Of a stretch of DNA of 64,000 nucleotides, positions 26,258-34,502 are shown one piece after another. Within the stretch, counting starts at the first letter, position 1. Each line of letters starts with the position of its first letter. Origin of the DNA: Phyllobacteriaceae bacterium (lineage in GTDB: Bacteria > Pseudomonadota > Alphaproteobacteria > Rhizobiales > Rhizobiaceae); NCBI GenBank assembly GCA_024742765.1, contig JANSXT010000003.1:124001-188000 (forward strand), written 5' to 3'. The notes under the pieces were generated by a model, which saw only the letters and a program-made list of their open reading frames with translations, did no database searches and was not told where the DNA came from. The translations under genes were made by a program, and so were the position numbers.

Positions 26258-26889
26258 CGGGCCTCGACCAGCCTCATCACCGTGTCCAGATTGAAAGCAA
26301 GGCGCGCATCCAGTGCCTCGGGCGCCATGAAATCCTGTTCGAAGAGGAACGAGCCGGTGAATCTGTTGGTCAGATAGTAATAGCCGATGGCCGCAATCGT
26401 GATGTTCAGCTGCACCGGATCGACGCCGGGACGAAACACCCCCTCGGTCTCGCCGCGCTTGAGAATGTCATGGACCATCCCTGTGAAGCGGCGGCTGACT
26501 TCCCGAAGTCGATCTGACTCCTTGATGTGCCGGGCCTTGTGAAGGTTCTCGCTGTTGACCAGACGAATGAACTCGGGGTTCTCAAGATAATATCGCCATG
26601 TGAACGTCACGAGCTTGCACAGCGCCTCACGTGGAGGAAGATGCTCCAGATCGAGGCTCTGTTCCGCCGTGCGGATGTCGATATAGGCCTCTTCCAGCAC
26701 GATCTTGAACAGCTCCTCCTTGCTGCCGAAATAGTGGTAGATCATCCGCTTGTTGGCCTTGGCCCGATCGGCGATTTCGTCAACGCGGGCGCCGCCAAGG
26801 CCGAGCTTGGCGAATTCCTCCTTGGCCGCCTCGAGAATTCTCGCCTTGGTTGCATCCGCGTCGCGCACGCGCACCTTGGTCTCCGCCAT
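26254..26889 (-). CDS. TetR-family regulator, probable master repressor of the block
   Basis: This 211-residue protein has a TetR HTH near residues 14-62 (KARILEAAKEEFAKLGLGG, then VDEIADRAKANKRMIYHYFG) and a helical C-terminal ligand domain (YYLENPEFIRLVNSENL, later GYYYLTNRFTG). Its promoter region carries one of nine copies of the shared GTAACYNNNTRGTTAC dyad, of a size suited to a TetR dimer pair. It is the only TetR gene in the block, so it is the simplest candidate for the factor that binds all nine. It is divergent from the ribose-type importer and convergent with the LacI gene. Confidence 0.88.
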   Translation of the reverse strand: MAETKVRVRDADATKARILEAAKEEFAKLGLGGARVDEIADRAKANKRMIYHYFGSKEELFKIVLEEAYIDIRTAEQSLDLEHLPPREALCKLVTFTWRYYLENPEFIRLVNSENLHKARHIKESDRLREVSRRFTGMVHDILKRGETEGVFRPGVDPVQLNITIAAIGYYYLTNRFTGSFLFEQDFMAPEALDARLAFNLDTVMRLVEAR

Positions 26890-26995
26890 GATCGAGCCGC
26901 CCCTTCAATTCATTCCCGTTCGGCGCTTTCGACGCCGTTCCGGTTGCCACATTTCGGACCTTTATACCCGACTTGACAAGGGAGGGAAATCGAAA

Positions 26996-27015
26996 GTAAC
27001 TAAATAGTGCGTTAC
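26996..27015. promoter_or_regulatory. TetR-regulon operator site 2
   Basis: GTAACTAAATAGTGCGTTAC lies between the TetR gene and the ribose-type importer. Its left half matches the consensus, and a second inverted half (GTTAC) is shifted by 4 bp. A 21-bp stretch here recurs exactly, inverted, upstream of the VOC gene (51769 region). TTGACA at 26973-26978 precedes it as a possible -35 for the importer. Confidence 0.65.
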
Positions 27016-27094
27016 CTGTTCGCCATCATATGTTGAGCCGGCGAGACGCCGTAGCGAGCATGGCTGGAACGGCCAATTGACCAGGGAGGAACCA

Positions 27095-28204
27095 ATGTCG
27101 TTCATCAAGAAATTCATCCAGCAGGAGAAGGTCAACCGCCGCGACCTGCTCCTGGCATCGGCCTTCGGGCTCGGCGGCGTTGCTGCATCGGGTCTTCTGG
27201 GCCCCGGCATGGCGCGTGCCGCCATCGCCGATCCGACGGTCGCCTGGTCGTACCGCAACCGCACCAACCCCTATTGGAACGAGATCGTCTCCGGCGGCGA
27301 AGCATTTGTTGAGAGCCTCGGCAAATCCAAGGACTTCCTGACCCATCTGATCAACGAGGGCTCGTCGGAGAAGTCGCTTGCCGACGTCAAGGCGCTGCTG
27401 TCGAAAACCAATGGCGATCTTGCGCTCGCCATCGACACCAATGATGCGCCCAATGCGCGGCCGGTGGTCGAGGCCTGTGTCGAAGCGGGCGCTTATGTCT
27501 CGACGCTGTGGAACAAGACCGACGACCTGCATCCGTGGGACTTTGGCGACAACTATGTCAGCCACATGTCCTGGTCGGACGAAGGGCCCGCCGAGCAGAC
27601 GGCGCGCATCCTGCTCGATGCGATGGGCGGTTCGGGCGGCGTTGTTCATCTGGGCGGCATTGCGTCCAACAACCCGGCCATTGAACGCCTCAACGGCCTG
27701 AAGAACGCGCTTGTGGACTATCCGGATGTCGAACTGCTCGACGCGCAGCCGGCCGACTGGGACACGCAAAAGGCCAACCAGGTCATGTCGTCCTTCCTGA
27801 CGCGCTATGGCGACGAGATCACCGGCGTCCACTGCGCCAACGACACGATCGCCTATGGTGTTCTCGAAGCGCTCCGGGCGGAAGGCATCGAGGGCATGCC
27901 GGTCGTCTCCTATGACGGCAACCCGCAGGCGGTCGAACTCGTGTCCCGCGGCGAGATCCTGGCAACCGTGTTCACCAACCCGCATTGGGGCGGCGGCATC
28001 ACCGCTTCGCTGGCCTACCATGCGGCCACCGGCCACTTCAAACCGTCCGAAGAGCCGAACGAGCATCGTGAGTTCTACGGACCGACCATCATGGTCACGC
28101 CGGAGGACGCGTTGGACTTCAAGGCCAACTATCTCGACAGCGTTCCGACCTATGACTGGACCGACTTCTGGGGTCCGTCGAACGGTCCGATCCAGTACAA
28201 ATGA
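27095..28204 (+). CDS. Ribose-type (RbsB-like) substrate-binding protein, Tat-exported
   Basis: From ATG 27095, behind GGGAGGA, the protein has 369 residues. A twin-arginine leader, VNRRDLLLASAFGLGGVAAS, ends near ARAAI. The mature part is a Peripla_BP_4 (CUT2) domain: TNPYWNEIVSGGEAFVES, GDLALAIDTNDAP, and the late VVSYDGNPQAVELVSRG. It is the receptor for the two permeases and fused ATPase encoded downstream. Tat leaders on RbsB-type proteins are less common than Sec leaders. A double hairpin follows the gene. Confidence 0.9.
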   Translation: MSFIKKFIQQEKVNRRDLLLASAFGLGGVAASGLLGPGMARAAIADPTVAWSYRNRTNPYWNEIVSGGEAFVESLGKSKDFLTHLINEGSSEKSLADVKALLSKTNGDLALAIDTNDAPNARPVVEACVEAGAYVSTLWNKTDDLHPWDFGDNYVSHMSWSDEGPAEQTARILLDAMGGSGGVVHLGGIASNNPAIERLNGLKNALVDYPDVELLDAQPADWDTQKANQVMSSFLTRYGDEITGVHCANDTIAYGVLEALRAEGIEGMPVVSYDGNPQAVELVSRGEILATVFTNPHWGGGITASLAYHAATGHFKPSEEPNEHREFYGPTIMVTPEDALDFKANYLDSVPTYDWTDFWGPSNGPIQYK

Positions 28205-28210
28205 CCATGG

Positions 28211-28271
28211 TGGCCCGGCCTGCCGGGCCACTCCTCCCCAAACCGGCGAAGCCGCTCCAGGCTTCGCCGGT
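28211..28271 (+). promoter_or_regulatory. Two tandem intercistronic hairpins
   Basis: The first is TGGCCCGGC-CT-GCCGGGCCA (28211-28230), a perfect dyad. The second is ACCGGCGAAGCC-GCTCCA-GGCTTCGCCGGT (28242-28271), a perfect 12-bp stem with a 6-nt loop. They fill the 150-bp gap between binding protein and permease genes and probably set differential expression; no U tract follows. Confidence 0.65.
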
Positions 28272-28353
28272 CCGCCGTCCGGCCGATGCGCTGTGGCGGA
28301 CAGAGGCCCGCCGGCGCAACAACGTCAAGGCGGAGCGCTGAGGAGACGCGCAC

Positions 28354-29397
28354 ATGGCCGACACGATGGCGAACGCTACACCCGCCGCGCGGTTTCTGAC
28401 GCGGGACCGGATCATAAAATGGGCGCCCCTGCTGGTTCTGGGTGTGCTCATCCTGCTTTTTCCGTTCTTTGAGTGGCTGGAAGACATCCGGGCGGGCGAA
28501 GCGCACGCCTATCTGATCGATTCCCGTTTCTTCTCCATCCGCAACGCGGCGCGCATCGGCATCGCGGCAGCACCCGCCCTGATGGTCGCGGTCGGCGTGA
28601 CCTTCATCATCATCATGGGGTCCATCGATCTTTCCATGGAAGGCACGGTATCGGTTTGCGCGGTGATATTCGCCTTCGCTTTCCTGGCCTGGAGCGGCAC
28701 CGTTCTGAGCTGGGCCTGGCTCGCCATCCCCGCCGCCATGCTCGTCGGCGCCGCGATGGGCTTCATCAACGGGTTGGTTCACGTCAAGCTGAAGATCCCG
28801 TCCTTCATGGCGTCTCTGGCCATGGGCTTTGTCGGAACCGGCCTCGCCCTGCTTCTGACCGGCGGGGACCGCACGCGCGTCGAGGACCCGATCTTCCGGT
28901 CCCTCCTGACCGAACGCTGGCTCAACTTTCCGGTGATGGTCTATGTGGCGTTCGCGTTTCTCCTGATTGCCTGGTTCATCCAGTCGCGGACCACGCTGGG
29001 CCGCAACTTCTACGCCGTCGGCGGCGGCGAGGAACTGGCCCATGCCAGCGGCCTGAATGTCGAGCGCGTGCGGCTGATGGGCTTCACGCTCGCGGGCGTC
29101 TTCTTCGCTGTCGGCGCCCTTTTGGCCGTCGGCCGCATCGGCATAGCCGAAACCGCAACGGGCAACAATTTCATGTTCGTTTCGATCACCGCTGTCGTGG
29201 TCGGCGGCACGGCTCTGTGGGGCGGCATTGGTGGTGTCTGGAACACACTCGTCGGCGTGCTGATCGTCAGCGTCATCAACAATGGCATGGTCGTCATCGG
29301 ACTGCCCGCCTACGTCCAGGACGCGGTTCTGGGCATTCTTGTCATCCTCGCCGTCGTGTTGTCGACCGACCGCCGGTCGGTCAGCTTCGTGAAATAG
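28354..29397 (+). CDS. Ribose-type ABC permease 1 (RbsC-like)
   Basis: This 347-residue CUT2 permease has 8-10 hydrophobic helices and family motifs GVTFIIIMGSIDLSMEG (~85), IPSFMASLAMGFVGTG (~150), GRNFYAVGGGEELAHASGL (~220) and a final LVGVLIVSVINNGMVVIGL. CUT2 importers often have one permease as a homodimer. Here a second permease gene follows the ATPase, suggesting a heterodimer. The start follows GAGGAG at 28339-28344. Confidence 0.92.
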   Translation: MADTMANATPAARFLTRDRIIKWAPLLVLGVLILLFPFFEWLEDIRAGEAHAYLIDSRFFSIRNAARIGIAAAPALMVAVGVTFIIIMGSIDLSMEGTVSVCAVIFAFAFLAWSGTVLSWAWLAIPAAMLVGAAMGFINGLVHVKLKIPSFMASLAMGFVGTGLALLLTGGDRTRVEDPIFRSLLTERWLNFPVMVYVAFAFLLIAWFIQSRTTLGRNFYAVGGGEELAHASGLNVERVRLMGFTLAGVFFAVGALLAVGRIGIAETATGNNFMFVSITAVVVGGTALWGGIGGVWNTLVGVLIVSVINNGMVVIGLPAYVQDAVLGILVILAVVLSTDRRSVSFVK

Positions 29398-29406
29398 GGG
29401 ACGGCC

Positions 29407-30909
29407 ATGTACGAGCTGCGCAAGGTCGACAAGAAGTTCCCCGGGGTTCACGCCCTCAAGGCCGTCGACTTCAAGGTCAATCGTGGCGAGATCGTCGGAC
29501 TTGTCGGCGAAAACGGAGCCGGAAAATCGACGCTGATGAAGGTCATCTACGGTGCCTATCAGCCCGACGGCGGCACGATTACCATCGACGGCACGGCGGT
29601 GCGGTTCCAGAACCCGCGTCAGGCGATGGAACACGGAATCGGCATGGTGTTTCAGGAGCAGTCGCTGATCACCAACCTGACGGTGATGGAGAACATCTTC
29701 CTTGGATATGAAGCGCAGTTCGTCAAATTCGGCGTGATCGACTGGAAGGCGATGGCCGAGGCGGCGCGCAGGCAACTCGCCAAGGTCAAGCTCGACATCA
29801 ATCCCGCCACCATCACATCGGAACTGTCGTTTGCCCAACGCCAACTGATCGAATTGGCCAAGGTCCTGACGCTCGAGGAGCGGATCGACGGCGATCTTGT
29901 CATCCTGCTGGACGAGCCGACCTCGGTGCTCGCCAAGGAAGAGGTCGAGCTTCTGTTCAAGCTGGTGCGCGAACTCACCAATCGCGCGTCCTTCATCTTT
30001 GTCAGCCACCGCATGGACGAAGTGCTCGACCTGTCCGACCGCATTTATGTGATGAAAGACGGCGAAGTCGTCGATGTCGTCGATCACGACGCCGCCGAGG
30101 TCGATGCCATTCAGCACAAGATGGTCGGGCGCGACGTCGACAAGGAATATTACCGCGAGCAGAAGCAGCAGCCCTATGGCGACGAGGTTCTCGTCTCGTT
30201 CGACACTGTCAGCGCAGGCAACCGCTACAAGGACATTTCGTTCGATTTGCATCGCGGCGAGGTGCTGTGCCTTGTGGGCACAGAAGGCTCGGGCCGCGAG
30301 GCGATCCTCCGGACCATCTTCGGTCTGCAAACCCCGACATCGGGCCAGGTGACGATCAAGGGGCAACCGATCAGCAGCTTCAATGCGCGCGCCTCCGTCG
30401 ATCTCGGCGTTGGCTACGTTCCGCGCGAACGCAAGGTCGAAGGAATCGTGGCCGGCATGAACGTCTATGAGAACATGACGCTCAGCCAGATGCAGAACTA
30501 CTCCAATGCCGGGGTCCTGAGGACCGGCGAAGAGAAGTCTCTCGCCCGGACGTGGATCGAACGCCTCGCGATCAAGACTCCCAACGAAAACAAGGATTGC
30601 GGCGGGCTGTCCGGCGGCAACCAGCAGAAGGTCGTGCTGGCGAAATGGCGATCGGGCGGTTCGGACATCATCCTGCTTGACCATCCGACCCGCGGTCTGG
30701 ACATCGGCGCCAAGGAAGATGTCTACGAAATGATCCGCGCCATGTGCGATGACGGCGCCGGCATCATCCTCGTGGCCGATACGCTCGAAGAGGCGATCGG
30801 CCTCTCCCACACCATCCTTGTCGTCAAGGACGGCGAGTTCCAGAAACGCTTCGACGGAAGGCCGGGCGACAAACCGTCGCTTTACGACCTCGTCCACCAC
30901 ATGATCTGA
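29407..30909 (+). CDS. Ribose-type ABC ATPase with two nucleotide-binding domains (RbsA-like)
   Basis: This 500-residue protein has tandem NBDs. NBD1: Walker A GENGAGKSTLMK (~36), signature-like LSFAQRQLIELAKVL, Walker B VILLDEPTSVLAKEE. NBD2 (from ~260): GTEGSGREAIL in place of Walker A, LSGGNQQKVVLAKW as a canonical signature, and IILLDHPTRGLDIG in place of Walker B. The Lys replacement in NBD2 is usual for RbsA. The His in place of the catalytic Glu in LLDEPTRG is not, so one composite ATP site (NBD1 Walker with NBD2 signature) likely does all hydrolysis. It is in operon with two permeases. Confidence 0.92.
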   Translation: MYELRKVDKKFPGVHALKAVDFKVNRGEIVGLVGENGAGKSTLMKVIYGAYQPDGGTITIDGTAVRFQNPRQAMEHGIGMVFQEQSLITNLTVMENIFLGYEAQFVKFGVIDWKAMAEAARRQLAKVKLDINPATITSELSFAQRQLIELAKVLTLEERIDGDLVILLDEPTSVLAKEEVELLFKLVRELTNRASFIFVSHRMDEVLDLSDRIYVMKDGEVVDVVDHDAAEVDAIQHKMVGRDVDKEYYREQKQQPYGDEVLVSFDTVSAGNRYKDISFDLHRGEVLCLVGTEGSGREAILRTIFGLQTPTSGQVTIKGQPISSFNARASVDLGVGYVPRERKVEGIVAGMNVYENMTLSQMQNYSNAGVLRTGEEKSLARTWIERLAIKTPNENKDCGGLSGGNQQKVVLAKWRSGGSDIILLDHPTRGLDIGAKEDVYEMIRAMCDDGAGIILVADTLEEAIGLSHTILVVKDGEFQKRFDGRPGDKPSLYDLVHHMI

Positions 30910-30918
30910 GGCGGCGCC

Positions 30919-31863
30919 ATGACCCTCGAAACGCTCAAGCCATACCTGCCCTGGATCACCCTTTTTGTGCTGGCTGGCATTGTCGGCGCCGCAAACCCGG
31001 CATTCTTCAACCCGGTCGGGCTGGTCGCCTTGGTGGCCGACATTACCCCGCTCTTCATCATGGCGCTGGGCATGACATTCGCCATCTACATCGGCGGTAT
31101 CGACCTGTCCGTGCAGCAGATGGCCAACCTCGTCACGGTGATCGCCACGGTCTATCTCGCCCAGTTCGGCATTGGTGTGGCTTTTGTCTGCGTCATCGTC
31201 GGCTTCCTCTTCGGCGCAATCTCGGGCTTCATCACAACCCGCCTCTACGTGCCATCCTTCGTCTCGACCTTGGCGATGGGTTTCGTTGCGCTTTCGGGCG
31301 CCAAGTTCCTCTCCGGCGAGCGCGCACTTTCGATGGATGCGACGCTGCGCGATCAGAGTTTCGGGTGGATGTTCGGCAACACCGCCGGCGTGCCGCATGA
31401 ACTGATCATCGCCGGCGTGCTCTTGTTCATCGCCTGGTTCCTGCAGAAGCGCACAACATTCGGCCGCGCGCTGAAGGCCGTGGGTTCCGGCGAACTGGCC
31501 GCGGTCGCCTCGGGCCTGAACGTCGACCGGATCAAGATACTCGCCTTTGCGATCTCGGGCATGTTTGCGGCCATTGCCGGACTGATGTTCTCGGTCAAGC
31601 TGTCGGGCGGAGACGCCAATCTGGCCAACGGCTTCCTCCTTCTGGCAATCGTCGCCGTCCTCGTCGGCGGCACGCCGCTGACAGGTGGCGTTGGCGGCGT
31701 CGTCAATACGGTCATCGGCACATTGATCGTCGTCGTCATCCGCGCCGGCATGGTCTATCTGGAGATCGACGCCACCCAGCAGCAGATGGTTTTTGGCATC
31801 GTACTGATCGCCGCCATCGCGCTAACGATCGACCGCTCGAAACTCCGTGGTGTCGTCAAGTGA
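30919..31863 (+). CDS. Ribose-type ABC permease 2 (RbsC-like)
   Basis: This 314-residue CUT2 permease has GMTFAIYIGGIDLSVQQMAN (~55), VPSFVSTLAMGFVAL (~110), FGRALKAVGSGELAAVASGL (~180) and GGVVNTVIGTLIVVVIRAGM (~260). It is clearly different from permease 1 in sequence, so the complex probably holds two unlike subunits, as in some Hyphomicrobiales polyol and aldose importers. It overlaps the following dehydrogenase by 4 bp (GTGA). Confidence 0.92.
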   Translation: MTLETLKPYLPWITLFVLAGIVGAANPAFFNPVGLVALVADITPLFIMALGMTFAIYIGGIDLSVQQMANLVTVIATVYLAQFGIGVAFVCVIVGFLFGAISGFITTRLYVPSFVSTLAMGFVALSGAKFLSGERALSMDATLRDQSFGWMFGNTAGVPHELIIAGVLLFIAWFLQKRTTFGRALKAVGSGELAAVASGLNVDRIKILAFAISGMFAAIAGLMFSVKLSGGDANLANGFLLLAIVAVLVGGTPLTGGVGGVVNTVIGTLIVVVIRAGMVYLEIDATQQQMVFGIVLIAAIALTIDRSKLRGVVK

Positions 31864-32894
31864 GTGCCATGATGCGCGCCGCAACGCTGGTCGAACCCGG
31901 CCGCTTTGAAGTGCGCGAGGTTCCGCGGCCGGAGCCGAAACCGGACGAAGCCTTGATCCGCATCGTGCGCACCGGCATTTGCGGCACCGACATGCACATC
32001 TTTAATGGCCATTATGCCGCCGACAGCCTTCCGATGGTGCCTGGGCACGAATTCACCGGACACATTGCCGGCCTCGGGCGCGATGTGCAGGGCCTGAACG
32101 AGGGTCAGCCCGTCGTCGTGGACATGAACATAGGCTGCGGCCGCTGCTACTGGTGCCGCCGCAACGAGGTGCTGAACTGCCCCGAGATGCGGCAGATCGG
32201 CATCACGATGGACGGGGCCTTTGCCGACTATATCGCGGTGCCTGCACGCCTGGTGATCCCCGCGCCAGAGGACACGCCGGCCGACGTGCTGGCCCTGACC
32301 GAGCCGCTGGCGTGTGTCGTTCGGGCGGCGCGCAAGGCGCAGGTCACCTTTGCCCAGTCCGTTGTCGTGATCGGCGCCGGACCGATCGGAAATCTCCATG
32401 TCCAGCTTCTGCGCACAATTGGCGCCGCGCCGATCATTGTCGCCGATCTGAGCCAAGAGCGTGTCCAGATGGCGCTGGATGCGGGCGCGGATCATGGTGT
32501 CAGCGATCCCGCACAATTGGAGCAGACCGTTCTTGCCGCCACGGACGGACGCGGCGCGGACATCGTGATCGAAAGTGTCGGCAACCCGGCTCTCTACCGG
32601 CAGGCCCTCAAGCTGATGCGCAAGGGCGGACATCTGGCCGCCTTCGGGCTGACCGGGCCGGATGAATCGCTTCCGGTCGACATCCTTCAGACCATTCTTG
32701 AGGAAAACTCCATAAAGGGATCGGTTGCGGGCATGGGGCCGGACATGCACGACGCGCTGACGCTTCTGACGCACGGCCGGATCGACACCGCAGCCTTTAC
32801 CGGCGCCGACTATCCGCTTGAGGCCATCCAGACCGCGTTCGACAGTTTCGCGGCGCGGCCGCAGGACCTTAAGACCCAGATCGTGATGACATGA
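31860..32894 (+). CDS. Zinc-dependent alcohol/polyol dehydrogenase (MDR family)
   Basis: This 344-residue medium-chain dehydrogenase has the catalytic zinc Cys in TGICGTDMHIF (~41), GHEFTGHIAG (~66), the structural-zinc cysteines CGRCYWCRRNEVLNC (~93-107), and the NAD Rossmann motif VVVIGAGPIGNLHVQLL (~165). It resembles threonine, sorbitol or galactitol dehydrogenases that oxidise a secondary alcohol to a ketone. Co-transcription with the ribose-type importer implies it acts on the imported polyol or sugar. GTG 31860 or ATG 31869 could start it. Confidence 0.88.
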   Translation: MSAMMRAATLVEPGRFEVREVPRPEPKPDEALIRIVRTGICGTDMHIFNGHYAADSLPMVPGHEFTGHIAGLGRDVQGLNEGQPVVVDMNIGCGRCYWCRRNEVLNCPEMRQIGITMDGAFADYIAVPARLVIPAPEDTPADVLALTEPLACVVRAARKAQVTFAQSVVVIGAGPIGNLHVQLLRTIGAAPIIVADLSQERVQMALDAGADHGVSDPAQLEQTVLAATDGRGADIVIESVGNPALYRQALKLMRKGGHLAAFGLTGPDESLPVDILQTILEENSIKGSVAGMGPDMHDALTLLTHGRIDTAAFTGADYPLEAIQTAFDSFAARPQDLKTQIVMT

Positions 32895-32933
32895 CGCCGG
32901 ACCGGCTGTGACAGTTGCGGACCGAGAGTGTTG

Positions 32934-32961
32934 TTGACGTAACCGTCTGGTTACTTATACT
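32934..32961 (+). promoter_or_regulatory. ALDH promoter with operator in the -35/-10 spacer (site 3)
   Basis: -35 TTGACG (32934-32939), 16-bp spacer, -10 TATACT (32956-32961). The dyad GTAACCGTCTGGTTAC (32939-32954) occupies the spacer, so a bound dimer pair would block RNA polymerase directly. The transcript would start ~30 bp before ATG 33000. It is the clearest promoter in the window. Confidence 0.75.
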
Positions 32962-32999
32962 GCGCTCAACGATCCGATCCGCCTTCAGGGAGGCTTTTG

Positions 33000-34502
33000 A
33001 TGAACAAGGCAACGTTGCAACTCTCCCCGCCCAATGAGCCGCGCACATTCGGCTTCTATCTTGACGGGGCCTATGTTGCCGCCGGCGACCGTGAACTTGC
33101 CACGCGCAACTCGCCGGGCCATGGCGTGCCAGTCACAAAGACGGTCAAATGCACGGGAGACGATGTCGATGCGGCGGTTGCATCGGCGCGCGCTGCGTTC
33201 GAGGACCGCCGCTGGTCGGGATTGGGCGGTGCCGAGCGCGCGGCCGTGCTCCTGAAGACGGCCGAGATACTGCGCGAGCGCGCAGAAGAGGTCGCTTATT
33301 GGGAAACGCTGGAGAACGGCAAGCCGATCTCGCAGGCGCGCGCGGAGGTGGCGGGCTGCGTGGGCATGTTCGAATATGCCTCCGGTCTTGCCCGCTCGCT
33401 TCACGGCGACAGTTTCAACAATCTCGGCGACGGCATGTTCGGCATCGTCACGCGCGAACCGGTCGGCGTCGTCGGCGTGATCACGCCGTGGAACTTCCCG
33501 TTCCTGATCCTGTGCGAGCGCGTGCCCTACATTCTGGCATCGGGCAACACGATGGTGGCCAAGCCGTCCGAAGTCACCTCGGTGACGACGCTGATGCTGG
33601 CCGAGATCATGACGCAGGCGGGCCTGCCGGACGGCGTGTTCAACGTCGTCACCGGCTCGGGACGGTCGGTCGGACAGGCGCTGATCGACCATATGGATGT
33701 GGACATGTTGTCGTTTACCGGCTCGACCGCCATTGGCCGCGCGGTCGTCGAAGCCGCCGGCAAGTCCAACTTCAAGAAGCTGGGTCTGGAACTGGGCGGC
33801 AAGAACCCGCAGATCGTCTTTGCCGATGCGGACCTTGAAGACGCCGCCGACGGTGTCGCATTCGGGATCGGTTTCAACACCGGCCAGTGCTGCGTCTCCG
33901 GCTCGCGGCTGATTGTCGAGCGCAGCGTTGCCGACAGGTTCAGCCAGATGGTCGCCGACAAGTTCGCAAAGGTGGTGGTGGGCGACCCGCTCGACGAAGC
34001 AACGCAGGTGGGCGCGATCACGACCGATACGCAGAACGACACCATTATGGGCTACATCGCCAAGGGGCAAGACGAGGGCGCCCGTCTTGTCCATGGCGGC
34101 GAGCAGCTCGACTTCGGCCGCGGCCAGTACATTGCTCCCACCCTTTTCGCCGATGTGACCCGCGACATGGCCATCGCGCGCGAAGAGATTTTCGGGCCAG
34201 TGCTTGCGGTGATGCCGTTCGACACGGTCGACGAGGCGATCGAAATCGCCAACGATACCGAATATGGCCTTGCCGCCAGCGTCTGGACCAAGAACATCGA
34301 CAAGGCGCTGCAGGTTTCGCGCCGGGTGCGGGCCGGCCGCTTCTGGGTCAACACCACGCTTTCGGGCGGGCCAGAACTGCCGATCGGCGGCATGAAACAG
34401 TCCGGCTGGGGCCGCGAAGCCGGTGTCTACGGCGTTGAGGAGTACACCCAGGTCAAGTCGGTTCACATCGAGATCGGCAAACGTGATCCCTGGATCGCGT
34501 GA
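33000..34502 (+). CDS. NAD(P)-dependent aldehyde dehydrogenase
   Basis: From ATG 33000, behind GGGAGG, the protein has 500 residues. It has the ALDH active site: general base Glu in GLELGGKNPQ (~262), catalytic Cys in NTGQCCVSGSR (~297), coenzyme site FTGSTAIGRAV (~238) and late EEIFGPVLAV. The betaine- or aminoaldehyde-type branch is likely. Its stop overlaps the GMC oxidoreductase start (TGATG). The pair would oxidise an alcohol to an aldehyde and then to an acid. Confidence 0.92.
   Translation: MNKATLQLSPPNEPRTFGFYLDGAYVAAGDRELATRNSPGHGVPVTKTVKCTGDDVDAAVASARAAFEDRRWSGLGGAERAAVLLKTAEILRERAEEVAYWETLENGKPISQARAEVAGCVGMFEYASGLARSLHGDSFNNLGDGMFGIVTREPVGVVGVITPWNFPFLILCERVPYILASGNTMVAKPSEVTSVTTLMLAEIMTQAGLPDGVFNVVTGSGRSVGQALIDHMDVDMLSFTGSTAIGRAVVEAAGKSNFKKLGLELGGKNPQIVFADADLEDAADGVAFGIGFNTGQCCVSGSRLIVERSVADRFSQMVADKFAKVVVGDPLDEATQVGAITTDTQNDTIMGYIAKGQDEGARLVHGGEQLDFGRGQYIAPTLFADVTRDMAIAREEIFGPVLAVMPFDTVDEAIEIANDTEYGLAASVWTKNIDKALQVSRRVRAGRFWVNTTLSGGPELPIGGMKQSGWGREAGVYGVEEYTQVKSVHIEIGKRDPWIA

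Noticed and set aside
15984-26960. Additional copies of the ATTTCGGA dyad (15984 and 26950 areas)
   Set aside because: Only one arm matches in each case and neither is a dyad, so they are not counted as sites of the 54723 operator.
28205-28353. A rho-independent terminator ending the ribose-type binding-protein transcript
   Set aside because: Both hairpins lack a U tract and the permease genes downstream have no separate promoter that I can see, so attenuation or stabilisation is more likely than full termination.
28150-31398. A 1082-codon open frame on the minus strand
   Set aside because: It lies antisense to two permeases and an ATPase with complete family motifs. The long frame arises from GC-rich codon bias in the opposite strand; its product is rich in His, Asp and Arg with no fold-like pattern.
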